Shown here: one piece after another, positions 19,201 to 28,549 of the stretch | Layout of the letters: each line of letters begins with the position of its first letter | Numbering within the stretch: the first letter of the stretch is position 1 | DNA from: Bog-159 sp049516155 | Lineage (GTDB): Bacteria > Acidobacteriota > Terriglobia > Bryobacterales > Bryobacteraceae | Length of the DNA stretch: 64,000 nucleotides | Assembly (NCBI GenBank): GCA_049516155.1 | Contig: JBEKTJ010000004.1 | Span: forward strand, 1 to 64,000 | Direction of reading: 5' to 3' | Notes under the pieces: model-generated | What the model saw: the letters and a program-made list of their open reading frames with translations, nothing else | The model's database searches: none | What the model was told of the DNA's origin: nothing | Position numbers and translations under genes: made by a program

Positions 19201-20511
19201 CTACAGTCTGAGAGCCTGTGCCGCACCCCGTTCCGCCAGCGGCACGAAGTTACGGGCCTCATACCCCGTATAGATCTGGCGCGGCCGGGCGATCTTCTGT
19301 TCCGGATCCTCCAGCATCTCCTGCCATTGCGCCAGCCAGCCGACGGTGCGCGGAATGGCGAACAGCACGGTGAACATCTCCGGATGAAATCCCATGGCCT
19401 GATACATGATGCCGGAGTAGAAGTCCACATTGGGGTAAAGCTTGCGCTTGACGAAATACTCGTCTTCGAGGGCGATACGCTCCAGTTCCAGCGCGATCTC
19501 CAGCTTGGGATTGTATCCGGTGACTTCGAAGACCTTGCCGGCGGCCCACTTGATAATGCGCGCGCGCGGATCGTAGTTCTTGTAGACGCGATGTCCGAAG
19601 CCCATCAACTTACCCTTGCCGGCTTTGACGCTATCGACATAGGCGGGCACGCGGTCTTTGGTTCCGATCTCATCGAGCATGCGCAGCACCTCTTCGTTCG
19701 CGCCGCCATGCAGCGGGCCGGATAGCGCCGCCGCGGCCGCCGCCGTCGCCAGAAACGGATCGGCTTGGGAACTGCCCACGGCGCGCATCACGTTGGTGCT
19801 GCAGTTTTGTTCGTGGTCGGCGTGCAGGATAAATAAGATGTCCAGGGCGCGCGCCAGCACGGGGTTGGCTTGATACTTCGGCTCGACCATGCGCCATAAC
19901 ATGTTCATGAAGTTTTCGGTGTAGGTCAGGTCGTTATCGGGATAGACGTAAGGAAAGCCCACGCTATGACGGTAAGTGTAGGCGGCGATGGTGGGAACCT
20001 TGCCGATCAGTCTGCGAATTTGCAACTGGCGGACCTCCGGGTCCAGCACGTGGCGGGCCTCAGGGTAGACAGTCGATAGGGCCGCGACGGTGCTGATGAA
20101 CATGCCCATGGGGTGCGAGTTGTAGCGGAAACCTTCCAGGAATTTCTTGGTGGTCTCATGCAGCATGGTGTGGTAGGTGATGCTTTCCACCCACGGTTTG
20201 AGTTCGGCGGCGTTTGGCAGTTCGCCGTTCAGCAGGAGGTAAGCGACCTCCAGGAACGTGCAATTCTCGGCCAACTGCTCGACGGGATATCCGCGATACC
20301 GGAGGATGCCTTTATCGCCGTCGATGAAGGTGACGGCGCTTTGGCAAGACGCCGTATTGAGGAAGGCCGGATCGTAAGTCATCACGCCGAAGTCGTCGGG
20401 ACCGGTCTTGATGCGGCGCAGATCCATGGCCCGGATGGCGCCTTTATAAAACGGAAGATCGTAGGCGGCGCCGGTGCGCCGGTCCACGATATTCAGGATG
20501 TCGTCGTCCAT
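19201..20511 (-). CDS. gltA: citrate synthase (type II)
   Basis: The 436-residue enzyme condenses acetyl-CoA and oxaloacetate to citrate, entering the TCA cycle. Active-site blocks are present: HADHEQNCSTN, GPLHGGANEE, the GFGHRVYKNYDPRA segment and the catalytic aspartate in PNVDFYSG. I use the ATG at 20509-20511 because GAGGAGG lies six bases upstream of it; an upstream start at 20622 would add an unrelated Arg/Ser-rich stretch. The C-terminus (YTGYEARNFVPLAERG and on) has the usual R-N/D-F/Y-VP pattern. Bases 19264-19392 are duplicated at 14938-15066, so the 3' end lies at one border of the LRR-Roc-COR segment. Confidence 0.94.
   Translation of the reverse strand: MDDDILNIVDRRTGAAYDLPFYKGAIRAMDLRRIKTGPDDFGVMTYDPAFLNTASCQSAVTFIDGDKGILRYRGYPVEQLAENCTFLEVAYLLLNGELPNAAELKPWVESITYHTMLHETTKKFLEGFRYNSHPMGMFISTVAALSTVYPEARHVLDPEVRQLQIRRLIGKVPTIAAYTYRHSVGFPYVYPDNDLTYTENFMNMLWRMVEPKYQANPVLARALDILFILHADHEQNCSTNVMRAVGSSQADPFLATAAAAAALSGPLHGGANEEVLRMLDEIGTKDRVPAYVDSVKAGKGKLMGFGHRVYKNYDPRARIIKWAAGKVFEVTGYNPKLEIALELERIALEDEYFVKRKLYPNVDFYSGIMYQAMGFHPEMFTVLFAIPRTVGWLAQWQEMLEDPEQKIARPRQIYTGYEARNFVPLAERGAAQALRL
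19264..19392. repeat. 129-bp direct repeat, right copy (inside gltA)
   Basis: This is the right-hand copy of the repeat at 14938-15066, lying within the 3' part of the intact citrate synthase gene; 128 of 129 bases match. Confidence 0.92.
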
Positions 20512-20683
20512 TTGCAGCCTCCTCGAAACTTCCACATATAGGATACTGCAATGCGGCGATGCAGGGCAGGTACGCTTGCGGACGGGCGTGGGCACCGAAG
20601 TGGAGCGGCGCGAAAGACTCAAAGAAAGCCGTAAGATTCTTGCGTACCCGTACTTCAGGCGGCGAGCTTTGGTCTTGCTTGTC

Positions 20684-20797
20684 CTATCTGCGTTTATCGG
20701 CGTTCATCGGCGGCCAGATATTGCTTTTCCGAGCCTTGACTTACGCGCAAATCAAAACCGGATATGGCCGCAGATGAACGCCGATAAACGCAGATAG
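20684..20797. repeat. inverted repeat with about 31-bp arms
   Basis: The left arm at 20684-20714 (CTATCTGCGTTTATCGGCGT, then TCATC and on) is the reverse complement of 20767-20797 with one mismatch; about 52 bases separate them. It occupies most of the 379-base gap between gltA and an esterase gene, in which no ORF is credible. A diverged single arm occurs at 8085-8115. This resembles a REP or MITE-like element; it could also act as a bidirectional terminator-like hairpin, though no T-run follows. Confidence 0.75.
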
Positions 20798-20890
20798 CGC
20801 TGGGGCACTGCGATCCAGCAGCTCATATGGCGCTGCCGAACTTCCACTTCTATGTCGCGCACCGCTTGCGGACGGGTCCCTGGGGCTGCG

Positions 20891-21853
20891 ATGATTGCTT
20901 TGACCATGTACAAACGTCTGCTGATTCTGGCCGCGCTTGCCGGCGGCTCCGCCAGTCTGTTGGCCCAAAAGTCTGCCTGGCAACCTGCTCCCGGACATCC
21001 GACCTTGCCTCTCTGGCCAACCGTGGCGCCAGGCGCGCCGCCAAATCCGCTGCCGGAGGTCGATACGACAACCGCGAAAGACAACCTCATCGCGGGCAAG
21101 CCGCTGATCCGTCTCGGCAACGTTTCAACTCCCACCCTCACGCTCTACACCCCCCGCTCGAACAGCACCGGCGCCGCCGTGGTCGTCTTTCCGGGAGGCG
21201 GTTACCGCATTCTAGCCATTGACCTTGAGGGGACCGAGGTGTGCGATTGGCTCAATTCGGCAGGCATCGCGTGCGTGCTGGTGAAATACCGTGTGCCCGA
21301 CTCCGGACCTTACCCGAAGTCGTCCGCCGCATTGCAGGATGCGCAGCGCGCTCTGGGGATTGTGCGCGCGCACGCCGACGAGTGGCACATCGACGCGCAC
21401 CGCATCGGGGTGCTTGGCTTTTCGGCCGGGGCGCACCTTGCCGCTGCGCTGAGTACTCACTTCGATCAGCGACTCTACGATCCGCTGGACGCCGCCGACG
21501 GTCTCAGTTGCCGTCCCGACTTTGCCGTGATCGTATATCCGGGTTACCTGGCACTTGCGGACAAGAACTTCGCTGCGAATCCGGAGATTCACGTTACCGC
21601 ACAAACCCCGCCTTCGTTTATCGTCCAGGCGGAGAACGATCCGGTGCATGTCGAGAACGCGGTGGTGTATTTCCTGGCCTTAAAGAATGCAAAGGTTCCG
21701 GCGGAGTTGCACATCTATGCGGAGGGCGGACACGGTTACGGCCTGCGGCGCACGGCACTGCCGGTGACCACATGGCCCGCGAGCGTGGAAACGTGGCTGC
21801 GCACGATTCATATCCTTTCCGACGCCGGCGGACCCGCCGTTCCGGCGAAGTAA
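20891..21853 (+). CDS. secreted alpha/beta-hydrolase (acetyl-esterase/xylan-esterase-like)
   Basis: The protein has a signal sequence (MYKRLLILAALAGGSASLLAQ) and the alpha/beta-hydrolase fold of BD-FAE/AXE-type esterases. The oxyanion segment is VVVFPGGGYR, the nucleophile elbow GFSAGAHLA (GxSxG), the acid probably Asp in AENDPVHVENA, and the histidine in EGGHGYG. Enzymes of this kind deacetylate or de-feruloylate plant polysaccharides; the exact ester is not determined. The start is uncertain between the ATGs at 20891 and 20906; neither has a strong ribosome site. The GH3 glucosidase at 26379 could serve the same polymer-degradation role but is not in the same operon. Confidence 0.85.
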   Translation: MIALTMYKRLLILAALAGGSASLLAQKSAWQPAPGHPTLPLWPTVAPGAPPNPLPEVDTTTAKDNLIAGKPLIRLGNVSTPTLTLYTPRSNSTGAAVVVFPGGGYRILAIDLEGTEVCDWLNSAGIACVLVKYRVPDSGPYPKSSAALQDAQRALGIVRAHADEWHIDAHRIGVLGFSAGAHLAAALSTHFDQRLYDPLDAADGLSCRPDFAVIVYPGYLALADKNFAANPEIHVTAQTPPSFIVQAENDPVHVENAVVYFLALKNAKVPAELHIYAEGGHGYGLRRTALPVTTWPASVETWLRTIHILSDAGGPAVPAK

Positions 21854-21865
21854 GCCTGGAAACAT

Positions 21866-22180
21866 TCACAGACCGCCGTGGAACCGTCCGAATCCGCGGG
21901 CAAGCATTAACGACATAATCAGGATGCCCGCTCCGAGGACGAGCACGTGCCGGGTTGTGCGCAAGTTGAAGTTGCCGACACGACAAACGAGCAGGTACCC
22001 GACGGCCAGGTTGAAAAGGCCCCATAGGACGTTGACCGTCGAGGAGGACAAGCCTTCGCCGGGTGGCGATGCGAAGGGGCTTTGGAAGGCATGGCCCGAG
22101 ATCCCGTTGCCGAGATGGGGCAGGCTGTTCGCGAGGAATGCACCCGCGAAGAAGTAGGCTACGTAATGATACCAGCGCAT
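21866..22180 (-). CDS. small membrane protein, unknown function
   Basis: The 104-residue product begins MRWYHYVAYFFAGAFLANSL, a hydrophobic helix, and has two more hydrophobic segments (VNVLWGLFNLAVGYLLVC; HVLVLGAGILIMSLML). The phrase FFAGAFLANSLPHLGNG recurs in a conserved uncharacterised family of soil bacteria. It is convergent with the esterase gene (12 bases apart) and divergent from the permease. No function can be assigned. Confidence 0.65.
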   Translation of the reverse strand: MRWYHYVAYFFAGAFLANSLPHLGNGISGHAFQSPFASPPGEGLSSSTVNVLWGLFNLAVGYLLVCRVGNFNLRTTRHVLVLGAGILIMSLMLARGFGRFHGGL

Positions 22181-22287
22181 TGTTTTCTACCTTGGCTGCC
22201 ACCGCGATGATAGCAAGCCGCGCAGCAGTCGCCATTTTTCTTAGTAACCGTTTCGGTCCATTTAAGTATAAAGATCAGGGAGTGGAG

Positions 22288-24783
22288 ATGGATCGGTATT
22301 TGAGGGACCTGCGTTACGGTCTGCGGCAGCTCCGGCTGAATCCGACGTTTACGGCCGTGGCGGTGCTCTCGCTTGGTCTAGGAATCGGAGCGAACACGGC
22401 AATTTTTCAACTGATCGATGCTATCCGCTTGCGGACACTGCCGGTGGAAAAGCCCCAGGATCTGGCGTATCTCGATTTCGCGAAGGGAGACCGGCGGTCC
22501 GGTTGGTGGTCAACACGCAGCGCGAATTTCACCTCCAATTTGTGGGACAGCATTCGTAAGCGGCAGCAGGCGTTTTCGGGAATGATTGCGTGGAGCGCAC
22601 AAGGGTTCAACCTGGCGCAGGAAGGCAAGGCGCGATACGCGGAAGGCCTGTTCGTCAGCGGAGAGTTTTTCAACGTGCTGAAGGCGCCAGCCCTCGTGGG
22701 ACGGGTATTCAGCGCGGAGGACGATCGGCCGGGTTGCGGGTCGCCGGGCGCGGTGATCGGCTACTCCTTCTGGCAGAGCGAGTTTGGCGGCGATCCCGCG
22801 GTTACCGGCCGGAGCGTCAGGCTGGATGGCAGATTGTTCCCGGTGATTGGGGTGGCGGCGCCCAGTTTCTTCGGGGTCGAGATCGGGCACAAGTTCGATG
22901 TGGCTGTGCCCGTGTGCGCCGATCCGATGTTCTGGGAGCCGGGCAAAGGACGGATCCCGGCGCCGACCGGGTGGTGGCTCTCCCTCATGGGGCGGCTGAA
23001 GCCAGGCTGGACCATCGAGCGGGCAAACGCACAGCTCAAAATTGTCTCGCCGTCCATCATGCGGGAGACGCTCCCGCCCTCCTACCGGGCCGATACAGCC
23101 AAGGGATATCTGGCCAATAAACTGACCGTAACGTCTGGCGCGACGGGTGTCTCGCAGTTGCGCAGCCGTTATGAGGATCCACTGTGGATTCTGCTGGCGA
23201 CCACGGGATTGGTCCTGTTGATCGCGTGCGCTAATCTGGCGAACCTCTTGCTGGCGCGTGCGAGCGCGCGGGAGCGCGAGATCGCGGTGCGGCAGGCGAT
23301 TGGCGCCTCGCGCGGACGCCTGATTATGCAATTGCTTTCCGAAAGCGTAGTGCTGGCCCTGCTCGGCGCCGCGCTGGGCGCAGCTTTAGCCGTGGTACTC
23401 AGCCGCGGGCTGATCGCCTTCCTGACGACGCCGGAAAACCGGATGTTTGTGGGGCTGAACTTCGATTGGCGGGTGTTGGGTTTTACCGCTGCAATGGCGA
23501 TCGTCACATGCCTGCTGTTCGGGCTGGCGCCGGCGTTGCGCGCGACACAGGTGGCGCCGGCGTCAGTCATGCGGGCAAGCGGCCGCGGGCTGACGGCGGG
23601 ACGCGAAAGATTCAGCTTACGCCGGGCGCTGGTTGTTACGCAGGTGGCCATGTCGCTGGTGCTGTTGGCCGGCGCGCTCCTGTTTGTACGCAGTCTGCAA
23701 AAGCTGCTGGCCGTCGATCCGGGCTTCCGTGCGGAGGGGATTGTGGCGGTCAGCGTGGATTATCGCGCGGCGCATTACCCTAAGGAGCGGATCGCAGAAG
23801 TGCGGCGGCAAACGCTGGAGAAGCTCCGTAGTCGGACCGGTGCGATGGCGGCCGGACAGGTGGGTATGACGCCGGTCAGTGGCTCGGGCTGGGATCAGAA
23901 TGCATGGGCGGACGGCTCGGCTGGGCCGCGGGTCGATGCCATGTTCAACCGCTGCGGTCCTGGTTATTTCCGGACGATGGGGACCACGTTGGTGGCGGGG
24001 CGCGACTTTGACGAGCACGATAATCTGACGGCGCCGAAGGTGGCGATTGTGAACGAGGAGTTTGCGCGCACGATTTTCCACGGAAAGAATCCGGTCGGCC
24101 GGTGGTTCCGCCGGGAGGAATCGGCGGACAAGCCGGACACGCTATTGCTGGTGGTGGGGCTGGTGCGAAACACGAAGTACTACGAACTACGCGAGGACTT
24201 CCGGCCGATTGCATTCGTGCCGGAGGATCAGGATGAGGACCCGTCGCCGGGTGGCACGTTTGTGTTGCGCACCAACGCGCCGTTGGGCGAGTTCTACCGC
24301 GCCGCGGAAGAGGCGGTCTCCGAAATCCATCCAGGGATCGCCGTCCAGTTCAGCGTGCTGACGACCCAGATCAAAGATTCGCTGATGCGCGACCGGCTGA
24401 TGGCGGCGTTGGCGGGCGCCTTCGGTTTGCTGGCGGGTTTGCTGGCAGTGCTGGGACTATACGGTGTGATTGCTTATATGGTCGCCCGGAGACGAAATGA
24501 GATCGGAGTGCGCATCGCGCTGGGGGCGAGCCGAGGGCGCGTAATCGCGTTGGTATTGCGGGAAGCTGTTCTGCTGCTGGCGATCGGGCTGACATTGGGC
24601 ACGGCGCTGGCCGCTTGGGCCGGGCAGGCTGCGGCGTCGCTGGTTTATGGCATGACGCCGCGAGACCCGTTGACGCTGGGTGTGGCGGTCGCACTGTTGG
24701 CGATAGTCGCTCTGTTTGCCAGCTACGGACCGGCGTGGAGAGCGTCGCGACTGCAACCGATGGACGCATTGCGCGACGAATAA
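22288..24783 (+). CDS. ADOP-family orphan FtsX/MacB-type permease
   Basis: This 831-residue membrane protein has the twin FtsX permease layout of acidobacterial duplicated orphan permeases. It has an N-terminal transmembrane segment (LSLGLGIGANTAIFQLID), a MacB-like periplasmic domain, three helices around residues 290-420 (including LLIACANLANLLLARASARERE), a second periplasmic domain and a final helix triplet (GVIAYMVARRRNEIGVRIALGA). No ATPase gene is adjacent. The start ATG has GGGAG upstream. Unlike the gene at 41606, it lacks the roughly 90-residue N-terminal prefix domain and has no PadR neighbour. MacB-type proteins move peptides or lipids from the inner membrane; this one's cargo is unknown. 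Confidence 0.88.
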   Translation: MDRYLRDLRYGLRQLRLNPTFTAVAVLSLGLGIGANTAIFQLIDAIRLRTLPVEKPQDLAYLDFAKGDRRSGWWSTRSANFTSNLWDSIRKRQQAFSGMIAWSAQGFNLAQEGKARYAEGLFVSGEFFNVLKAPALVGRVFSAEDDRPGCGSPGAVIGYSFWQSEFGGDPAVTGRSVRLDGRLFPVIGVAAPSFFGVEIGHKFDVAVPVCADPMFWEPGKGRIPAPTGWWLSLMGRLKPGWTIERANAQLKIVSPSIMRETLPPSYRADTAKGYLANKLTVTSGATGVSQLRSRYEDPLWILLATTGLVLLIACANLANLLLARASAREREIAVRQAIGASRGRLIMQLLSESVVLALLGAALGAALAVVLSRGLIAFLTTPENRMFVGLNFDWRVLGFTAAMAIVTCLLFGLAPALRATQVAPASVMRASGRGLTAGRERFSLRRALVVTQVAMSLVLLAGALLFVRSLQKLLAVDPGFRAEGIVAVSVDYRAAHYPKERIAEVRRQTLEKLRSRTGAMAAGQVGMTPVSGSGWDQNAWADGSAGPRVDAMFNRCGPGYFRTMGTTLVAGRDFDEHDNLTAPKVAIVNEEFARTIFHGKNPVGRWFRREESADKPDTLLLVVGLVRNTKYYELREDFRPIAFVPEDQDEDPSPGGTFVLRTNAPLGEFYRAAEEAVSEIHPGIAVQFSVLTTQIKDSLMRDRLMAALAGAFGLLAGLLAVLGLYGVIAYMVARRRNEIGVRIALGASRGRVIALVLREAVLLLAIGLTLGTALAAWAGQAAASLVYGMTPRDPLTLGVAVALLAIVALFASYGPAWRASRLQPMDALRDE

Positions 24784-24792
24784 AAATATGGA

Positions 24793-24993
24793 TTAGAGTT
24801 CCGTATGCAGAGTCTCTTGCGCTGCCTTACGGAACTTCATAAGCTTGGCCTGGTCATCCGGCGTGGCCGATTTGATCAATGAAACGAGGAAGCCCGCTTT
24901 CAGTCCTATCTCCCCGTAGACGTTGATTTTGTCGAGTTTACGATCGGCAATGAGCTGATCCAGTTTGCACCGGCTGTCGAAAAGCTGTCCCAT
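24793..24993 (-). CDS. 66-residue protein coupled to the Cache-HAMP gene
   Basis: A compact, helical-looking protein (KLDQLIADRKLDKINVYGEI, LKAGFLVSLIKSATPDD) of 66 residues. The ATG at 24991-24993 follows the upstream gene's stop by four bases and has GGGAGAGAA before it, so translational coupling is likely. No known domain is apparent. Its strict pairing with a sensor that lacks an output module suggests it could be the signalling partner, but that is inference. Confidence 0.6.
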   Translation of the reverse strand: MGQLFDSRCKLDQLIADRKLDKINVYGEIGLKAGFLVSLIKSATPDDQAKLMKFRKAAQETLHTEL

Positions 24994-24997
24994 GCGT

Positions 24998-26266
24998 TCA
25001 CTTCTCTCCCAACGTCGAGGTACCTGCGAACTCCGGCTGCGCTGCAAAGCCGGGCTCTCGCGCGGCGGCCGGCGGGACGTTCTGCGTGGCGGACTCGTCT
25101 TCGATGCTCCCGACCAGGTCGACGAAGACCCTCCGGAACTGCTCGAAGAGTTCCTCGAATTTCCCTAATTCGTCGTGGGCGGACGGCACCACTTCAAGGT
25201 TGAACTCTCCGCCGACCACCCGCTTCGCGACCCGGATGAGCCGCTCCAGGCGGGCCACGATGAGCCGGTTGAAGAGCACGCACATGACAACACCGGTCAG
25301 CGACATTAGGAGGATTATCGCAAGCAGACCTCGCACCATCGTCTGGTGCGCCGCCTGGTATACGGCGGTGATGTCGCTCAACACGAAGACCGCGCCGACT
25401 TTGGCTCCGCCGGCATTGTAAAGCGGGAACACCCCGCGGCTGTAGATCGCGGCGCCGTGTTCGACCAACCCGAGTTCCTGACCGTTCTCCGGCACTTTGT
25501 CGAGGCTGCCGCCGTATCTGAGGATCGATTCATCGGAATACGTGTTCTTGGCCAACAGCAAATCTTTCATATCGTACCAGTTGTCCGGTTTTCCCCAGCT
25601 TGCGCGGCTGGACAGCCACTTGGCCTTATCCATCTGCGATTTGTGAAGCAGCAGGCCGTATTCATTGCCGGTCTGTAGTTTCATGCTATCCAGGAAATTG
25701 CCGATATCCTTGCCGATTTCGAAGTACCCGCACAGCTTCCCCCTCCAGTACACCGGCGCTACAACCCGGAAAGCCAATCCTGTGATCCCCATCTCCAGCC
25801 CGTTCACGAAGGTTTTGGTTTCGACTACGCGGGCCAGCATCACCCGCTCGACCATATCGCTATGCTTGTCCGGTGTTGCTGCGCGCAGGAAGTTGACCAA
25901 ACCATTGACTCGGGTCTGTCCGGGCGGCTCAGGCTCCCAATAAAACCAGTGCGTGACCCCGTAACGCTTGTGGAAGCTCCGATACAGCGGGGCTGTTGCC
26001 TGCAGGAGTTGCTCGCGGTTGCGGTTGGCCAGCGCGGCGTTGATCTCCTGGTTCGAAGCTATGGCCTCCACTGCAGCGGCCATCATATCCACGCTGTCCT
26101 TGCGGAGATTTTCGAATGCGGCCCGGGACGCGCGGAGAGTCTCGTCCGAGGTGCGCGCCACTTGCAGCCTGTAGTTCCGGTCGAACAGGTAGCCGATGAC
26201 CGCGACCCCGACCAGGAGGGTTCCGGTCACTACCAAGATGATTTTTCCCTTAATTGACAATCTCAA
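24998..26266 (-). CDS. membrane sensor: Cache-type periplasmic domain plus HAMP, no output domain
   Basis: The 422-residue protein has two transmembrane helices (KIILVVTGTLLVGVAVIGYL; GLLAIILLMSLTGVVMCVLF) enclosing a double-Cache-like periplasmic domain. Typical ligand-domain parts are FHKRYGVTHWFYWEPE, ARVVETKTFVNGLEMGITGL and RVVAPVYWRGKLCGYFEIGK. A HAMP segment follows the second helix (RLERLIRVAKRVVGGEFNLEV), then a short acidic, Pro/Ala-rich tail; no kinase, GGDEF or methyl-accepting domain is present. It probably senses a small ligand and signals through a partner, perhaps the 66-residue protein downstream. Start is the ATG at the end of a 112-base divergent promoter region shared with the GH3 gene. 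Confidence 0.8.
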   Translation of the reverse strand: MRLSIKGKIILVVTGTLLVGVAVIGYLFDRNYRLQVARTSDETLRASRAAFENLRKDSVDMMAAAVEAIASNQEINAALANRNREQLLQATAPLYRSFHKRYGVTHWFYWEPEPPGQTRVNGLVNFLRAATPDKHSDMVERVMLARVVETKTFVNGLEMGITGLAFRVVAPVYWRGKLCGYFEIGKDIGNFLDSMKLQTGNEYGLLLHKSQMDKAKWLSSRASWGKPDNWYDMKDLLLAKNTYSDESILRYGGSLDKVPENGQELGLVEHGAAIYSRGVFPLYNAGGAKVGAVFVLSDITAVYQAAHQTMVRGLLAIILLMSLTGVVMCVLFNRLIVARLERLIRVAKRVVGGEFNLEVVPSAHDELGKFEELFEQFRRVFVDLVGSIEDESATQNVPPAAAREPGFAAQPEFAGTSTLGEK

Positions 26267-26378
26267 TCCTCCAAGAACAACCTAAAGAGAAGATCGGCGG
26301 GCGCAGTAATGATCTTTAGTCGTTCGGGGAGCTTGCCGGACGTTTGGACGCCAAATCAGGGTGCATAATGGTGATTTC

Positions 26379-28538
26379 ATGAAACCCATACCCACGCTCG
26401 CCGCGATCCCGCTGCTTTTTCTGATGCGCTCGCCAGCCGCCGCCGACGGCCCCTACCGATATCCATTCCAAAACCCCGATCTGCCCATCGAGCAGCGCGT
26501 GGAAAACATCGTCGCGCTGATGACCATCGACGAAAAGGTCGCCTGCCTCGGCACCCGCCCGAACGTGCCGCGGCTGGGTATCCAAGGTACTGGCCACGTG
26601 GAGGGACTGCATGGCTTGGCGCTGGGCGGTCCCGGCGGATGGGGCCGGCCCACGCCCATTCCCACCACGCAATTCGCGCAGGCTATCGGCATGGGCGAGA
26701 CTTGGGATCCCGACCTGATCCGCAAGGCCGGCGGCGTCGAAGGCAATGAAACGCGCCACATCTATCAGAGCAAGCAGCGCGGCGGCCTGGTGGTGCGCGC
26801 GCCCAATGCCGACCTCGGCCGCGACCCGCGCTGGGGCCGCACCGAGGAATGCTTCGGCGAAGATCCGTTCTTCAACGGCGCCATGGTCACCGCCATGGTG
26901 CGCGGCCTGCAGGGCGACGACCCCAAGTATTGGCTCACCGCCTCCCTGATGAAGCATTTTCTGGCCAACAGCAACGAGAACGGCCGCGGCGGATCGTCGT
27001 CGGATTTCGACGAGCGCCTGCTGCGCGAGTATTACTCGGTCCCCTTCCGCATGGGAGTGGTGGATGGCGGGTCGCGCGCCTTCATGGCGTCGTACAATGC
27101 GTGGAACCACATTCCCATGACCGTGAACCCCATCCTGCGGGAGATCGCGATGAAGGAATGGGGCGTGGACGGGATCGTCTGCACTGACGCGGGCTCGCTG
27201 CGCAACATGATCAACCTGCACAAGTACTATCCCACGCTGGCAGAGGGCGCGGCGGGCGCGGTGAAGGCCGGCATCAATCAGTTCCTGGACCGCTTCCAGG
27301 CGCCGGTTCAAGACGCCTTGAAGCAAGAGCTGCTGACCGAAGCGGATATCGACGATGTGATTAAAGGCGAATTCCGGGTGATGATCCGGCTGGGGCTGCT
27401 GGACCCGCCCGCGCGCGTGCCATACTCGAAACTTACCGGCGAAGAGGACGCCTGGAAGACGCCGGGGCACAAAGATGTGGCAAAGCAGGTAGCTCTGGAG
27501 TCAGTCGTGCTGCTGAAGAACGCGGACGGATTCCTGCCGCTCGATAAGTCGAAGCTCAAGTCTATCGCTGTGATCGGGCCGCGCGCTAATGAAGTCTTGC
27601 TGGATTGGTACAGCGGGACACCGCCTTATACCATCACGCCGCTCGAGGGGATCAAGGCCAAGCTCGGCCCGGACATTGCCGTGAACTATGCCGCGAACAA
27701 TGAGAGCAACGCAGCGGTCAAGGTGGCCAAAGCCTCAGACGTGGCCGTCGTATTCGTGGGAAACCATACCACCTGCGATGCCGGTTGGGAGAAATGTCCG
27801 ACGCCCAGCGACGGCAAAGAGGCTGTCGACCGGCGCGCCATCGACCTGGAGATGGAAGACTTGGTGAAGCAGGTTTATGCCGCCAATCGGAAGACCGTCA
27901 TGGTGTTGGTGTCGAGCTTCCCGTTCGCCATCAATTGGAGCCAGGAGAACGTGCCCGCGATTCTGCACATGACCCACAATGCGCAGGAGATGGGGACGGC
28001 CATCGCCGATGTACTGTTCGGCGATTACAACCCAGGCGGGCGTTTGGTGCAGACGTGGCCGAAGTCGCTCGATCAGGTTCCCGAAATGATGGACTACGAC
28101 ATCCGGCACGGCCGCACTTACATGTATTTCAAGGGCGACCCGCTGTATCCGTTCGGTTATGGCCTTAGTTACACTACGTTCCAGTATTCCAGGTTGCGGG
28201 TCAGTGCGCGGCAGTTGGCGCCGAATGTCAAAGCCGTAGTCAGCGTGGATGTCAAGAACACCGGGACGCGCGCCGGCGATGAGGTTGTCGAGCTTTACGT
28301 GAGGCACATGAAATCGGCGGTAGGCCGGCCAGCAAAGGAGCTGCGCGGCTTCCGCCGAGTCACTCTGGCGCCCGGAGAGACGAAGGCGGTGGACATTCCC
28401 TTGACCGCAGATTCATTGAGTTACTGGGATATAGGCGGGAAACGCTGGATTCTGGAACAGGATGAAGTAGAACTAACGGTAGGCGAGTCATCGGCCGATG
28501 CCAAACTGACTAAGACGATGCACGTGGCGAGCCGGTAG
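26379..28538 (+). CDS. secreted GH3 beta-glucosidase-like glycoside hydrolase
   Basis: The 719-residue enzyme has a signal sequence and the three-domain GH3 layout: TIM barrel, alpha/beta sandwich and C-terminal FnIII-like domain. The nucleophile is the Asp in GIVCTDAGS; APNADLGRDPRWGRTEECFGED and the KHFLANS motif are classical. The FnIII-like end contains VDVKNTGTRAGDEVVELYV and GFRRVTLAPGET. GH3 enzymes release terminal glucose or xylose from oligosaccharides. I use the ATG at 26379 rather than the GTG at 26361 because it starts directly at a signal-peptide-like segment (MKPIPTLAAIPLLFLM). Convergent with bcp. Confidence 0.92.
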   Translation: MKPIPTLAAIPLLFLMRSPAAADGPYRYPFQNPDLPIEQRVENIVALMTIDEKVACLGTRPNVPRLGIQGTGHVEGLHGLALGGPGGWGRPTPIPTTQFAQAIGMGETWDPDLIRKAGGVEGNETRHIYQSKQRGGLVVRAPNADLGRDPRWGRTEECFGEDPFFNGAMVTAMVRGLQGDDPKYWLTASLMKHFLANSNENGRGGSSSDFDERLLREYYSVPFRMGVVDGGSRAFMASYNAWNHIPMTVNPILREIAMKEWGVDGIVCTDAGSLRNMINLHKYYPTLAEGAAGAVKAGINQFLDRFQAPVQDALKQELLTEADIDDVIKGEFRVMIRLGLLDPPARVPYSKLTGEEDAWKTPGHKDVAKQVALESVVLLKNADGFLPLDKSKLKSIAVIGPRANEVLLDWYSGTPPYTITPLEGIKAKLGPDIAVNYAANNESNAAVKVAKASDVAVVFVGNHTTCDAGWEKCPTPSDGKEAVDRRAIDLEMEDLVKQVYAANRKTVMVLVSSFPFAINWSQENVPAILHMTHNAQEMGTAIADVLFGDYNPGGRLVQTWPKSLDQVPEMMDYDIRHGRTYMYFKGDPLYPFGYGLSYTTFQYSRLRVSARQLAPNVKAVVSVDVKNTGTRAGDEVVELYVRHMKSAVGRPAKELRGFRRVTLAPGETKAVDIPLTADSLSYWDIGGKRWILEQDEVELTVGESSADAKLTKTMHVASR

Positions 28539-28549
28539 CAGGCGCCGCC

